Assembly: GCA_017311315.1 (NCBI GenBank)
Contig: CM029626.1
Location: forward strand, 32,048,869-32,112,868
Length of the DNA stretch: 64,000 nt
From: Dendrocalamus latiflorus
Lineage: Eukaryota > Streptophyta > Magnoliopsida > Poales > Poaceae
Direction: 5' to 3'
In this document: positions 10,275-20,052 of the stretch, piece after piece
Layout: each line of letters starts with the position of its first letter
Numbering within the stretch: the first letter of the stretch is position 1
Translations under genes and position numbers: made by a program
Notes under the pieces: generated by a model
What the model saw: only the letters and a program-made list of their open reading frames with translations
Told to the model about the DNA's origin: nothing
Databases searched by the model: none

Positions 10275-12549
10275 ATGGACGCCGCCGACGCCGGCGAAAA
10301 GCCATCTCCGGCAGCCGCAGAGAGCAGCAGCCGGCAGCAAGACCAACAGTGGCTCGCGACCCTCTCCGAACCCGAGCTTGTAACGTCCATCCCTCCTCTT
10401 ATCTCTCTGTTTTCATCCTCTTGCTGACTTCTCAGTGGTTTGCTGCTGGTGGTGGTGCGCAGGATTTGCTCATCAGCTTGAAGGAGTTGGCCGCTACGCG
10501 GGCCAAGAACGCCGGCCATCCTCACCTCGTCGACAAATTTGATTTGCGGACGCTGCGTGCTCTCGGTATCACTATTATTATTATTCCACCGCAAGTCTCC
10601 CCCTCCTCTCTTTCCTCCGTCCATCAAAACTGGCATGGCTGGCATGATGGGTTTTTTACTCCTGAATCTTGAGCTGAGCAACCCAATCCCTGTAATAATC
10701 AATTACTACTATTCATGCTTAACACTAGTTAATTGCCAATAGTAAAGCTAGTGTCGGCTTTATCAGCAATGCCATGGTGAATCATAGCTAGTGTCGGTTT
10801 GCTCTTTGGTCGTAAAACTAGTATTTAATTGTTGATATATATGTGCTCATATCATAGGACATTCAGTTGTTTCTGTTATTCCCAATATTCTGAATTTGTG
10901 CGACCAAGGGACAGATTTGCAGCAAAATTCTGAATTCGTATCATAGGACATTTTTGCTGATTCTGGGTTGCAGCATACTCGAATGTTTTCAGTGTGTTTG
11001 AACGCGCGCTCTGCCTAATGCCCGTGCTTATTGGAACCTAGGCACAAACTGATATGCTACCAATTCAGGTCTTTGCCCCGACTTTACACAGACTATTAGA
11101 GGTCTTATCGTAAGTTATCTGCAACTGCAAGCGTATGAAGAACGTAGCATTTTTTTTCCCTCTCTTTCTGAAGACTGTAGCATTTTGCCCGGAGTCTTCC
11201 ATCACATGTATGGTGCAACTCTTTGCTGATAAGTGCTTACGCTTTCCAGGGATTGTTTTGCTGCAAAATTGCAAAGAACGACTAAAAGAGACCTCAGTTG
11301 ATCCAAACATTTTTGATAGGCTTGCACTATTAAGTGATTCTGATGCGGATTTTACCAACAGTGGGAGTGATTCTGAGGTGGTCAGGCCCAACGAAGATCA
11401 GCAAACGCCAATTGATGTCGAGAGAATACGAAAAGAGATGCAGAATGGGTAAGTCTTCCTCCTCCGCTGCCTCCTCTTCTTGTTGCTTAGTAGTAAAAGA
11501 TCATCACCCTGGTTCTCATTTTCCGAAAGCATAGGAATTCTTCTTTGTGTTTGGTTACAGACATATATCACTAGAGTTCAATGTTTGATCAATTTGTCTG
11601 ACGCAATTTAGTTTAATTTAGCAAAGACTGGGTAACACAATTATGTTATAGAATTTTTAAAAAATAATCTATTTTTTTATCACAAATTACAGTAATATAT
11701 CTGGTTTTTTATTTTGTACTTATAACGCTCTGTTACTCCATCATTGAGAGACTTTCGTTCAACTGTTGAGCGTCAAATGTCCAAATCATCTACCAATTAA
11801 GCGATTAGTTGGATGACTATGGGACAATTCGCTTAACCATTGGACGAAACGTCCGTATAAAATGGAGGTGCTATTTTTTTGTTGCTTCTGGTCCATCACG
11901 TGAAGTTCAAGCACAAAGCATCAACATGCATCACGTGAAGGGAGTCTTTCACGTCATTGCTCCTTCACATCTAGGAACGGAGAGCAGAGGTGCTGCTCGT
12001 GTTGTCACATCAAGACGAGGGCGTCTCTCGCGTACGTGCGCAGGCAGGTCACGTCGAGTCAATCGCAGCAAAGGATTGTTAGGATTTTTTTCCACGAGTG
12101 CTCTACGGTGGAGAGAGAGAGATGAGCGGATGGCACTGGCGTGGTTGGATGAGATTAGTGGAAACCCGAATGGATTAGTGGGTGTCGGCGCGTGTGTTGT
12201 ATCACACATGCTTCATCCAATCGGTTGAGCGACTTATTGAGATGTTGCTTTATCGTTAGGTGACTAGTACTAGTCGCTCAATCAATGAATGAGACATTTG
12301 GCATCTAATAGTTGGATGATTAGCCTAAGTCACAGAGAGTTAGTAGTGTAAAAAAGCAGGTATATTATTGTAATTAAGAATAAAAAATAGTTTATTTTGA
12401 AAAAATCTTTTGTTTTATATTTACATTTGCTCTTCTTTTCTAGAAATTTACTGCTTTTCTGGAGATTGGTTGCGATGCAGTTATGGTGTATTTGTGTATG
12501 TAGGTGGCATGAAGAGGCTGCACGAAGTCAAAAGAAAGGAAAAAAATGA
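10275..12549 (+). CDS. Small four-exon gene, function unknown
   Basis: Proposed exons are 10275-10379, 10463-10565, 11250-11448 and 12504-12549. All introns are GT-AG, the phases agree and the frame is open, giving about 150 residues. The N-terminus is Ala/Ser-rich with QQWLATLSEPEL. Exon 2 reads DLLISLKELAATRAKNAGHP then KFDLRTLRALG. Exon 3 continues LLQNCKERLKETSVDPN, DRLALLSDSDADF, an acidic Ser/Asp stretch and VERIRKEMQNG. Exon 4 adds a basic tail (HEEAARSQKKGKK). No signal peptide or membrane segment is visible. I do not recognise a named domain; the acidic middle and lysine-rich end suggest a nuclear or nucleolar protein, which is inference. Intron 3 (1,055 bp) holds a MITE. A one-base change in the A7 run at 12541 would extend exon 4 (EREELAVS), so the 3' end is the least certain part. 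Confidence 0.7.
11728..12338. mobile_element. MITE-like element in intron 3
   Basis: About 610 bp with long imperfect inverted ends: CTCTGTTACT...CAACTGTTGAGCGTCAAATG at the left matches the reverse complement of the right end (CAACTATTAGATGCCAAATG...CACAGAG). The interior has short palindromes built on GCGAT/GCGAC, such as AAGCGATTAG and the perfect palindrome GACTAGTACTAGTC at 12262-12275. No clear target duplication and no coding capacity. The superfamily is unresolved; a MULE-type element is possible. Confidence 0.6.
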
Positions 12550-12609
12550 GCGAGAGGAGCTAGCAGTGAGCATAGATGCTTTGTTGTTCTTCCTACTAGT
12601 AATCTAGTG

Positions 12610-12903
12610 CAAACCATAGTTATAAATACCATTCCAGTTCCGGCCGGAACATTCTCCGACAAGCAAAACGGCATAGCTAACTCTTTATCCCGTACCGACC
12701 TTGATACTGGTCAATACCGGCTAATACTGGTCCATTTCATTCCAGCCATTTTGGTACCAACCATGATTTTGTATTTGATTCTGAGAATTTGTAGGATTTG
12801 TCATTTTATCTATTCCGGTACTAGCATAATTGAAGTGACCTCTTATTTTTATACTATGATTATGTATTTAAAGTGAGATTTTAAGTTAAATTATATATAC
12901 ATA

Positions 12904-12966
<63 letters not shown>

Positions 12967-13082
12967 TTATGAATAAATATATTAAATCTGAAATAGTACG
13001 TCGGTATGGACCGGTGCCGGAACGTACCATTGTAAGAACTAAATCGATATAGTCTTCGGAACGGTATTTACAAGAATGGTGC
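12610..13082. mobile_element. MITE-like inverted-repeat element
   Basis: The left end ACCATAGTTATAAATACCAT resembles the reverse complement of the right end (GCACCATTCTTGTAAATACC), and the next bases on both sides include GTTCCGG or GTTCCG blocks and CGGTAC-type motifs. The centre holds a long TA microsatellite. It lies just beyond the last exon of the small gene, so it may form part of its 3' untranslated region. Confidence 0.55.
12909..12965. repeat. (TA)n microsatellite
   Basis: About 28 uninterrupted TA/AT dinucleotides. Such tracts are highly length-variable in plants and are often the tip of a hairpin in an inverted-repeat element. Confidence 0.95.
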
Positions 13083-14044
13083 AAGCACCCACGGCCGTCC
13101 TTGAGAAGGTACAAATTGTTGCGTTTTTGCTTTGAGACGATAATTGTAGTTGTAGTCCATTACTTATAGGCAGATTGCTGAGACTAATCGATTGGGATCT
13201 CCTGTCCATTATTGATGAAGGGATAATACAAGGTTTGCCTAAGAGAAATGCAACTAAAGGTTCTGAGACATCATATCCATTCATCGAAGCGTTGGGCTGA
13301 GCAGCAGCAGCAGCTGTATGCATGGCTGCCAGTCTCTAAGAGCCTCATACTCTCGACATGCACGTCAACGCCAACATCTACAGAGAAACGAAATCGCCAC
13401 CTCAAAACTTACATCGATTGAAGCTGGCGTAATTTCGTTATCTATCTACCGCATGGCAAATCAAGCTTTCACCCCTTTCTAACGCTACAGCATGAATCAT
13501 CAAACCACAAAAGAAAGTTGACTGATTATAGTTAGTTAGTTGACAGAACCATAAATTCTAAAAATATATATATCCCAAGAAAACGTCGACTCAAAATCAA
13601 ACAAGTTCTGTGACCTATAGCATGGGAAGACCGGCCCCAGACTCATCTGACTTCAGAGAAACAAGGCGGTTATACCTTACTATCTCTGCTTGTCATAACT
13701 ATCAATCAAACATTACAAGGTGAAAAAAAGGCATTGTCGACTATTCAGTATCAGTTTCGATTGCGAAGTAGTTCGACCATGCAAAGAACCAATGCATGCC
13801 AGGTTTCTAGAACAGCAAGTTGCAGCATTTCCCATGATACAGTACCTAAAATAACTCTGAAGAATCATATATTCAGTTTAGTATGGTACTTGATTAAGAA
13901 ACCCAGGAAAAAAAAGGATGATGATAAACTGGAAGCATTGCATCTATTAATTATAAGTTCTACAATGATATACATAAATCGAGCTTTTCGTAGATAGCAA
14001 TTTGCCCGTATTAAGTTAATTAAAAGTAGATACCCTCACAATAG
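13083..14044. other. Intergenic, no gene recognised
   Basis: No domain, repeat pair or splice structure was recognised. A minus-strand open stretch at 13095-13323 is uninterrupted but has no familiar motif, so it is not called a gene. Confidence 0.4.
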
Positions 14045-14274
14045 CCGGGTTCTTTTGGGCTTAAAATTGATTTAAGTTTGTCCTGTCTACAATAATTAGC
14101 TTTTAAACTGTGTGTTTTTTCAAGACAAGGTCAATAGAAAAATTGTAGTAAAAAGTGTACTGAATTCAGCTGTACCAACCAAAATCGCATACGACTATTT
14201 TACTCTGCATACTGTCTCTCACGAACAGTCAGAATTCAAATATTTATGCCATAAACCATCAGCCCAAAAGAACC
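14045..14274. mobile_element. Tourist-like MITE
   Basis: Inverted ends CCGGGTTCTTTTGGGCT and AGCCCAAAAGAACC; the flanking triplets TAG (left) and TAA (right) fit a mutated 3-bp TWA duplication. The interior shares TTTTAAACTGTGTGTTTTTTC-like and CAACCAAAATCGCA motifs with the other MITEs of this type in the window. It lies downstream of the TFIIS-N gene. Confidence 0.65.
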
Positions 14275-14512
14275 TAAATCTACACAAGGTTTACAGCTGC
14301 CAATAATATCAATGCCAAGTCAACATCTCTGAAATCTACTCGTAGCTGACCTTATTCATTACTCTGTGTACTTCTTCAAACCTAATAGAATTGGACCCAT
14401 CTTCAGGTGCCAAAAATACCCTAGAATGTCCAAGGTGCCACACTAAACGGTACATTGAACAAACCAGATAAATAAGTACCAAAATCGATTACAGTTGCAA
14501 TGAACCTTATGC
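14275..14512 (-). other. Probable 3' untranslated region of the TFIIS-N gene
   Basis: About 240 bp directly after the stop codon of the minus-strand gene, without coding signal. AT-rich motifs usable for polyadenylation are present (AATAAG/AATAAT types), but no single site can be chosen. Confidence 0.4.
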
Positions 14513-17275
14513 CTAGCGACGTGAGTACAGATCCCAACCTGAGTCTGGGTCTTTTCGCTTCAATGCCACCCCAGAGTTACTGCCATCCTGCGACGTGTTT
14601 CTCATGTGTTCATCAACAAGGATGGTCTGACCTTGGAAAGACACATGCCAGTAGCTCCCCCCTTCCCTACGTGCACCTTCAGATGAGACTCCATAATTCA
14701 AATCCATTCCAGGATGAAAATAGCTCAATTCAGTAGAAGATGGTGGGATTGCTCTGCTGCTGAAAGATGGACGAGAAATGCCAACACCTGAGCCTGACAA
14801 TGGTGGTATAACTGGTGGTATAACTGGAGCACCCTTTGCATCAACCGTGTAAGGAACACCCCCTGGTGCATAGAAAGGTGGCGGAAAAGACAATGCAGAT
14901 TGGGATGGATAGCTGACAACACTATAATCGGGAGGTGTATGTGCATAAGACTGCATAGATCTCGCAGGAAATCTATATTCCACACTGGACCCCAGAAAGG
15001 TATGCTGGTTTTGGTGGCAATCTTCTTGCTGTCCAAGAACTATTCTCTTGCCCAAAATTGTAACTGAAGAAAGGTCTGACACGTCCCTCCCAGAAGCCTT
15101 GACAGAAGACTCATCTACACCTCGCGAAGAACCATCCACAAGTGACATGTCATTCAAGTCAAAGTTCCTGACTGCAGGTTGCCTTGAAGACGAAGAGGAA
15201 GAAGGCTGACTCCAATCGCCATGGCGTTGTTGCTGATTCCAGAACGACGGCACATTACTTGTTGTGATTGCAGCTTCCTCTTCGCCGCATGGGCAGTTAA
15301 GGTCAAGTTTGAGCCCCCCACTCACACCAACAGCTGCAGAGGTATCCTTGGAGGCTAGAACAGAAGAAGCTGGCAGGATGGCTGTTGAAAGTGGCTCACC
15401 AGCAGTAGCATTGTCACTATCGGCTACATTTAAGTCAAACAGGTTGCTTGTTTTCTGTGAAGAAGCTGACATTGACTTCTCTCCTTCAGGAGTTCGCCAA
15501 GGAGAAGCTGGCCGGAAAGCACTGGTGGCAGCAGAACCTTTCCATCCCAGTTCACCTTCAAATTGGAGTCGAGCTGGAAACACAGATGAGGCTCTTGAAG
15601 CAGCCACAGCAATAGGTGTTGATAAATTAATAGAATTACTAAGATTGGACTTTGTATGACAATTGATTTCCTCGATGCACTGATTTTCATTAAGATCTAA
15701 GTCTCCCAGTTCTGTGTTGCGTGTATGTTTTCTACTGAAAGGGCCACTATCATCCGTAATGCCTGAGCCATCCTCCTTAACAGATGAGGAACTTCCTGAA
15801 TCGTCCCCCATAGTGGAGGATTTATTATCATTCAATTCATCGATAGGAGGTTCTGGCTGCCGACGTGCTTCCAAGTCAGGACTGTCAGCACATCTGGAAT
15901 TAATATCAGGAGAACCACAAAAGGGTCCTCTGTAGTCAATGACTTCCCGCTCCACCTCAATAGCAACCAGACGAGCTACTTCCAGTGCATCACTATCATC
16001 ATACTCTGTGAGTGGTGTTGATTTGTCTCCCTTTAGCGCAGTCAACTTTGTCTCTGCTTCCTTTGAGGAACCCCCAAAGCTCTTCATGCATCTCTTCAAC
16101 CTAAATTCATTGCCAGTGCCCTCTCTATCCATATCAGATGATGATGTAGGTCCCTCTTCTTTGCCCATACTTTCTTCCTCTGATGAACCTTGCACACCAG
16201 GGCTTACATATGCAAGATGGTTTAAAGCTTCCATTGCATTCTTCTCAGAACGTGGCATATCTTTTGAAAAGGACTCACCTTTCTGGATATCGAAGCTAGC
16301 TGAAACATTTTTGTCTTCCACATCAATTTTGCTATTAACAAATGGATTTTCCGGTTTATTAGGCTCTGGAGACTTGGCTTCTGTAGTCACATGCGGTGCT
16401 GCAACATGCCCAACACCACTCTTTGCATTGAGAGAGTCTGATCGGAGCATGCACTTAGTGGCCAAGCCTACATCATTGCTAGCAGAAGTCTCCTTAGTTG
16501 CGGGTACATTTTCTAAACCACAATGAGATACAAGAGATGGTACTGAGGAGTTTACATCTCCTAAAATGGCATTACTATCTGAGGAATTTGGGGATGTCAG
16601 CACCGGTGGTTGCTTCATTGCATCTGTATTATCATCGGTCAGGGAGGGATTAAGCAAAGGAACAGCCAAGCAAGTCATCACCTCAGTCTTTGATTTATCT
16701 TCTGCAATTTCAGCTTCAATTGCCCCATCATGTTTATTGTTTTCTGTCTCCTGGCTAGCTTCTGGGAGCTTTAGTTGGTCTGTCTGGCATGCCTCTTTTG
16801 TATCCATGTCCTGGCCAACTGTACTACAGTTTGGTATGCTGCTCCATTTCTGACAAAGTACACTTGCCTTTTGGTTGATATTGGTATTCCCATGAGCAAG
16901 AAGATGCTGAACAGTAGGCAGAACTCCACAAGAAATTGCTTGCGCATTATCAACTGGAAGACACTCTAGTGCAGTTAATATAGCAACTATTAGATCTTCT
17001 GCTGAGTTGCTAACATCCTTGCCGCAATTTTGAGCATCCTGAAGCCACTGATTGAGAAAACCAACACCATTAAGCTGAACGAAATGCTGAAGACACTCTT
17101 CATTTTTGGTGGATGCTAGTGTGTTTGCAGCCGTTGAACACTGCCTTATCAAGTCAGCTGTGTTAAGTCCAACAGCATTTTTCAGCTTCGGAATCTCAGA
17201 GATCAGTTCTCCAATTCTTGCTACAGTTGAAATGCCATCCTTCATCTCAGTAAGAGTAAAGAAATCCTCAAGCAT
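14513..17275 (-). CDS. TFIIS N-terminal-domain (BAH/TFIIS, SUO-like) protein
   Basis: A single long exon of about 920 residues starting at the ATG at 17275 (MLEDFFTLTEMKDGI); an upstream in-frame extension to 17305 has no ATG. Residues about 40-155 form the TFIIS N-terminal/LW helical bundle (HFVQLNGVGFLNQWLQDAQN, LTALECLPVDNAQAI, QKASVLCQKWSS). This domain docks transcription-elongation and chromatin proteins. The rest is long, Ser/Asp/Glu-rich and probably disordered, with several repeated FDLN or LDLN motifs (DLDLNENQ, NLFDLNVAD, LKLDLNCPCG, NFDLNDMS). These resemble EAR-like motifs used to recruit co-repressors. The C-terminus ends LKRKDPDSGWDLYSRR, a tail I associate with the plant SUO-like TFIIS-N family. 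There is no BAH domain, so it matches the shorter family members. The frame is intact and it is probably a working nuclear gene. Confidence 0.88.
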   Translation of the reverse strand: MLEDFFTLTEMKDGISTVARIGELISEIPKLKNAVGLNTADLIRQCSTAANTLASTKNEECLQHFVQLNGVGFLNQWLQDAQNCGKDVSNSAEDLIVAILTALECLPVDNAQAISCGVLPTVQHLLAHGNTNINQKASVLCQKWSSIPNCSTVGQDMDTKEACQTDQLKLPEASQETENNKHDGAIEAEIAEDKSKTEVMTCLAVPLLNPSLTDDNTDAMKQPPVLTSPNSSDSNAILGDVNSSVPSLVSHCGLENVPATKETSASNDVGLATKCMLRSDSLNAKSGVGHVAAPHVTTEAKSPEPNKPENPFVNSKIDVEDKNVSASFDIQKGESFSKDMPRSEKNAMEALNHLAYVSPGVQGSSEEESMGKEEGPTSSSDMDREGTGNEFRLKRCMKSFGGSSKEAETKLTALKGDKSTPLTEYDDSDALEVARLVAIEVEREVIDYRGPFCGSPDINSRCADSPDLEARRQPEPPIDELNDNKSSTMGDDSGSSSSVKEDGSGITDDSGPFSRKHTRNTELGDLDLNENQCIEEINCHTKSNLSNSINLSTPIAVAASRASSVFPARLQFEGELGWKGSAATSAFRPASPWRTPEGEKSMSASSQKTSNLFDLNVADSDNATAGEPLSTAILPASSVLASKDTSAAVGVSGGLKLDLNCPCGEEEAAITTSNVPSFWNQQQRHGDWSQPSSSSSSRQPAVRNFDLNDMSLVDGSSRGVDESSVKASGRDVSDLSSVTILGKRIVLGQQEDCHQNQHTFLGSSVEYRFPARSMQSYAHTPPDYSVVSYPSQSALSFPPPFYAPGGVPYTVDAKGAPVIPPVIPPLSGSGVGISRPSFSSRAIPPSSTELSYFHPGMDLNYGVSSEGARREGGSYWHVSFQGQTILVDEHMRNTSQDGSNSGVALKRKDPDSGWDLYSRR

Positions 17276-18720
17276 CGTGCCTCTTGCACTTATGTCACTG
17301 CACAACTACTTCAGTGTTCAACTGAGTCTTGTCTGGTTAGATAGTTCACCAAGATTCATTCAGGTTATATAATATCCTGAAACATGGATAGTAGTTTGGT
17401 CAATAAGAAGTATTGTGGGTATCATCAGTTGAACACAATAATTGAAATGTTACTATGAATCACATGGAGACAGTGTATACTGCCAAAAAATATATATACA
17501 TATGGACAAGAGCACACATCGAAAAAGCCTTTACCTCTAGGACTATTTACATGTGCAACATAGCCCAATCAGCACTAGCTTTCATTACTAAGGGTAAAAA
17601 CAAGTAGCTTAACTCATTATTTGGTCCATGAAACTAAAGCATTCGAGCATATGTACACATGCCATTTTGAAAAAAAAATGTCTAATATTACTTAATGTAT
17701 GGTAACAATAAAATGATTTTGTCACTCACTTAATGAACGCTACACATAAGCTCTGCTTCAACAAGTATTCTGGCGCATTTCTTATCGGTCTGGACTAGCC
17801 AACGTGCATGTAATTTAAAACTTGCCAAGGTTGCTACGAGCTTCAGTTACCTGTGGCACTCCGTCAGCCTCACTTTTCGGTTGTCGCGATTTCCAGCTTC
17901 CAGGTTTAAATGAGTCACACAATTCCTATGCAACAGAAAGTATCACCAGCTGAGTAATGACCTCTATTAGCTTAATGCCAATCGAGACTTGAAAACAACA
18001 GAGGCTAATTCCTAAACACAAGCTGCTCGCGAACTATCACAAATTGAGAACAGTTGGGCATGGAAAGAGGGAAAGGTGTTGACTGTAGTCCATCGTTCGT
18101 TTATTTATTTTGGATATATGTTGGGAAAATCCACAGTTACGTCGAGCGGAGATGCGAAAGACAGACACAAATATTTCACCCAAGTGTGTCGAGATCCTAG
18201 GCTAAATTGACAATTTAGTTTCATCCAATTGCTAACAAGAACAAAATTCATAATTGAAAACGGTTCAGGGAGTGGTAATAGAAGCACCTCGCCTCCTAGC
18301 AGAGTCATGGCGATGCAAACATACCCGCACCCCAAAAAAACCCAAGCACCGGCGGAAAGCTGGACAAACTCGCGGGCACCCAATCCGTACCTCGGCGAGC
18401 AGAAACCCTAAACCCTTTAACTAGTGGCCAAAATAGCAACACAGATGAGATGAGCGAGACCCCGACTAAAACTTGGTCGGAGCGGAGCGGAGCGGAGAGA
18501 TTTTGCGTTGCCTGCTGTTTTCCTTGCTTGAGAAAAGGAAACAAACTTGGGGCTATCCTAAGAGATGAGAATGGCTACATACCACCCTCCGGAGGCCGCG
18601 CGCAATCCCCGGCCGGCAAATCCCGAGAGGAGATCTGTACGGACCTCGCCGGAACCCTAGGAATCGCAGCCCCTTGCGTTGGTCGTCGCCGTCGTTGTCG
18701 GGAGAGGAAGAAGGGTGGGG
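17276..18720 (-). other. 5' leader and upstream introns of the TFIIS-N gene
   Basis: Minus-strand sequence before the start codon. There is an acceptor-like pyrimidine tract upstream of 17300. Around 18300-18720 lies GC-rich leader-type sequence with AGGGTTTAGGGTTTCTGC and CTCGCCGAGGTACGG, the latter a possible donor. The layout suggests one or more introns in the 5' untranslated region, common for this gene type. Exact exon ends are not resolvable without transcript data. Confidence 0.5.
18405..18417 (-). promoter_or_regulatory. Telo-box-like motif
   Basis: AAACCCTAAACCC on the plus strand contains the telo-box AAACCCTA, a motif common near transcription starts of plant genes active in growing cells. 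It lies in the presumed leader of the TFIIS-N gene. Confidence 0.6.
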
Positions 18721-19489
18721 AAAAGGAATTGAGGAGAATGGAAACCAAAAAAAAGCCCACTCTCTCTCTCGACCCATTGGGCTGTCGTCTGCGGTACTGT
18801 TCACCTATATTGCCAACTCTTTCAGTTTTAGCCCTCTAGCACCTATTTTTATAAAAAAAAAAATAGCTCTCTTTAGACTCAGAAAACACGACAGACGACA
18901 CATGGCACGCCAGGGCACGCCAGGGCAGCTCAACAGGAACATACCACCTAGAAAGTACAGCAAGCTCGACCGGACTATGATGGTTGTGACAAGCGACGGA
19001 CCCCACCGTCTTGCTCTCGACAAGTTGCTGCTAAGGAGTGGCTTTTTTGTACTGTAGCAGTTAAAATTAAAAAAAAATTATGTCATCACGGACAATATAA
19101 AGAAATAAGAGGAAAAAGCCAAAAAAAAGAAGAAATTAGGGTCTGCTCATTGGGTTTTTTTGTGGCTTGTGGCTTATTTTAACTGTTTAATGCTTATTTT
19201 GCACTATAGTAACTAATAGCTATTTGAAGTAATTAAATTCAAAAATAAAAATAAAAAATAGATTATTCTACCACAGATAATGCAAAGAAATACGAAGAAA
19301 AGATAAAAAAGCTAAAAACTAGAAAATGGTGAGATTAAAAAACCAGAAGCTAAAAATAAAAAATCTAACGTAGAAACTGAAATAAGCAGATCTAACGTCA
19401 GAAGTAAAAAAGTAGAAGCTCGCTGGATCGTAGCCTTGTTCTTGCGGCTAGTTACTCTTGAGTTTGATGCAGACCAAAAGGAACCTGAT
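18721..19489. other. Upstream region, no gene seen
   Basis: Promoter side of the TFIIS-N gene, then an A/T-rich segment (about 19060-19440) with repeated AAAAATAAAAAATA and TCTAACGT motifs that may be a decayed MITE; no clear inverted ends were found. Confidence 0.4.
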
Positions 19490-20052
19490 AAATGTCATGT
19501 TATTCCTTCCCAAAAGGAAGTAAAAAATAGCCAAGACGGGCAAAAGACGTAATCTACCTTCCCGTCTTGGAGTTGTGTCCAGCACCGAGTTCGCACTCGA
19601 ATAACACAAGATTGTCATCCATTTTCAACTTCCTCAGCTTTGCCGCATATTTAATTATCAGGTTCAGAGTACATCACCCGAAAATCTTATTATTACAATC
19701 GAGTGAGCTGCCTATGATACAACAACTAACCATATTCATCAGAAACTCGTAATCAAAAGACCACCTGAGAATGTGGGGATACTCAACATGGACTACATTT
19801 TTACGGTCAAATTAGACATCATGCAGGAGACATAAATGTTGGAAATATGCCCTAAATATAATCATAGAGATGATTACATTTCGTTATGTTCATAATTTAT
19901 CAGATAATATGTTATCTTGTCTCTTGAATAATATCATCAATTTTTATTAACAAGTATATGATTTGATTGCGAACTCTATATTTCGACGATGATTATTCTT
20001 AAATGATCCCTAGTCAGAAATATATGAGGACACATATGAATAGACTATCATA
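19490..20052 (+). repeat. Left copy of duplicated segment (partner 48626-49395)
   Basis: Near-identical in order to 48626-49395: AAATGTCATGTTATTCC, CCAAAAGGAAGTAAA, GGCAAAAGACGTAATCTACC, GAGTTGTGTCCA, CCGAGTTCGCACTC, ACCACCTGAGAATGTGGGG, then the start of an Angela-like LTR at 19837. It is cut at 20052 by the Sirevirus LTR. It lacks the Helitron present in the right copy, so it serves as the empty site for it. Confidence 0.9.
19837..20052 (+). repeat. Angela-like copia LTR, 5' part
   Basis: Begins TGTTGGAAATATGCCCTAAA, the typical start of Angela/BARE-type copia LTRs. Only about 216 bp remain before the Sirevirus LTR interrupts it; the longer relative is at 49184. Confidence 0.7.

Noticed and set aside
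12410..12607. 65-codon plus-strand frame with a hydrophobic end
   Set aside because: It overlaps exon 4 of the small gene in another frame; kept only as an alternative 3' end of that gene.
13095..13323. Open minus-strand stretch with Ala run and SSQSKNATICTF
   Set aside because: No homology recalled, no splice partners found; could be intron or untranslated sequence.
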